Assembly (NCBI GenBank): GCA_003342895.1
Contig: PTFA01000193.1
Coordinates: 1,200,788 to 1,264,787 of the forward strand
DNA length: 64,000 nucleotides
Reading direction: 5' to 3'
Source: Casuarius casuarius
Taxonomy: Eukaryota > Chordata > Aves > Casuariiformes > Casuariidae
Shown piece by piece: positions 63,776 through 64,000 of the stretch. The position numbers were made by a program, and so were the translations under genes. The notes below the pieces were generated by a model. That model saw nothing but the letters and a program-made list of their open reading frames with translations. It was not told where the DNA came from and did no database searches. The stretch's first letter is position 1. Each line of letters begins with the position of its first letter.

Positions 63776-64000
63776 AATGTGTCACTGTTATCAAAGCTAA
63801 CAGCTGTTACCCAGCGCCTAATGTCTGCGTGCTTCTCCTAAATCCTTGGTAACTAGAATGAAGGACTTGGGGGTGCCGNAGAGGGGCGAGATGGCTTCCA
63901 AACGTCGCAGGTGTCATTTAAGTTTGGTGGAAACGTGTCCATGAAGCCTTCCTTCAGCACCTGCTGTATTGTTCCAAAGTATGGAGGCCAGAGAGTTTGA

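Larger units (their letters stand above)
43149..64000 (+). other. TANC2: second intron of TANC2, continuing beyond the window
   Basis: It begins with the consensus donor GTAAGTAAATG. No acceptor followed by sequence encoding the next expected TANC2 residues was found, so the intron exceeds 20.8 kb. Large introns near the 5' end are typical of this gene in mammals. Contents are listed separately: a CR1 copy, a MIR-like relic, simple repeats and some CpG-dense patches. Confidence 0.75.
53946..64000. other. intronic sequence without recognised gene
   Basis: About 10 kb of mostly AT-rich sequence to the right edge. It contains a MIR-like relic, short dyads at 54847-54864, 58441-58467 and 62157-62185, a polypyrimidine tract ending in a splice-like AG at 58167, and small GC-rich patches at about 60480-60620, 62490-62560 and 63590-63775. 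No TANC2 coding exon or other gene was recognised. Minus-strand frames such as 60422-60748 lie over the GC-rich patch and are not protein-like. Confidence 0.6.

Noticed and set aside
1..64000. tRNA, rRNA, CRISPR, bacterial operon or integrated virus
   Set aside because: No cloverleaf, array, ribosome-binding or viral coding pattern was seen. The window is consistent with a vertebrate gene interior throughout.

Overview
This 64 kb window is almost entirely non-coding vertebrate DNA. It is AT-rich, single-copy-looking sequence, with a GC-rich promoter-like block at the left edge and one short protein-coding exon that I can identify. I read it as the 5' end of a large plus-strand gene, probably TANC2, which encodes a postsynaptic scaffold with ankyrin and TPR repeats. 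The organism is most likely a bird, less likely another sauropsid. The reasons are three decayed CR1-type LINE copies, two or three old MIR-type SINE relics, no Alu/L1/B1-type mammalian repeats and a low overall repeat load. No bacterial, viral or organellar genes, operons, CRISPR arrays, tRNA genes or rRNA genes were seen.

Layout. Positions 1-254 form a CpG-rich block that ends in a consensus splice donor (AAG|GTAAGT). I interpret it as the promoter and a non-coding first exon, with three short upstream ORFs, one of them a bare start-stop (ATGTAA). A 42.8 kb intron follows (255-43048). It holds a MIR relic (9138-9245), a degenerate CR1 directly after it (about 9262-10330), a second degenerate CR1 (about 23555-24500), simple repeats, pyrimidine tracts and several short hairpins. 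A possible extra 5' UTR exon lies at 22847-22949, and an unusually bland AT-rich zone spans about 29.9-34.5 kb.

The exon at 43049-43148 is the one firm gene feature. It has a textbook acceptor and donor, a start codon at 43082 and 22 codons that match the N-terminus of TANC2 as I remember it. The intron after it runs from 43149 past the right edge of the window. It contains the best preserved CR1 (about 52935-53945), a MIR-like relic (about 54301-54440), a CTCF-like motif, and small CpG-dense patches near 51.85, 60.5, 62.5 and 63.6 kb that could be decayed repeats or alternative first exons. I did not find the next TANC2 coding exon.

The longer open reading frames (up to about 122 codons) have no recognisable domains, splice context or family similarity, and I treat them as chance. 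I did not find a novel multi-gene system. The observations most worth checking are the uORF-bearing leader, the candidate cryptic or alternative exons (22847-22949 and 51883-51940), the perfect inverted repeats, and the candidate conserved non-coding blocks. Frequent isolated single N characters suggest consensus ambiguities or collapsed gaps.
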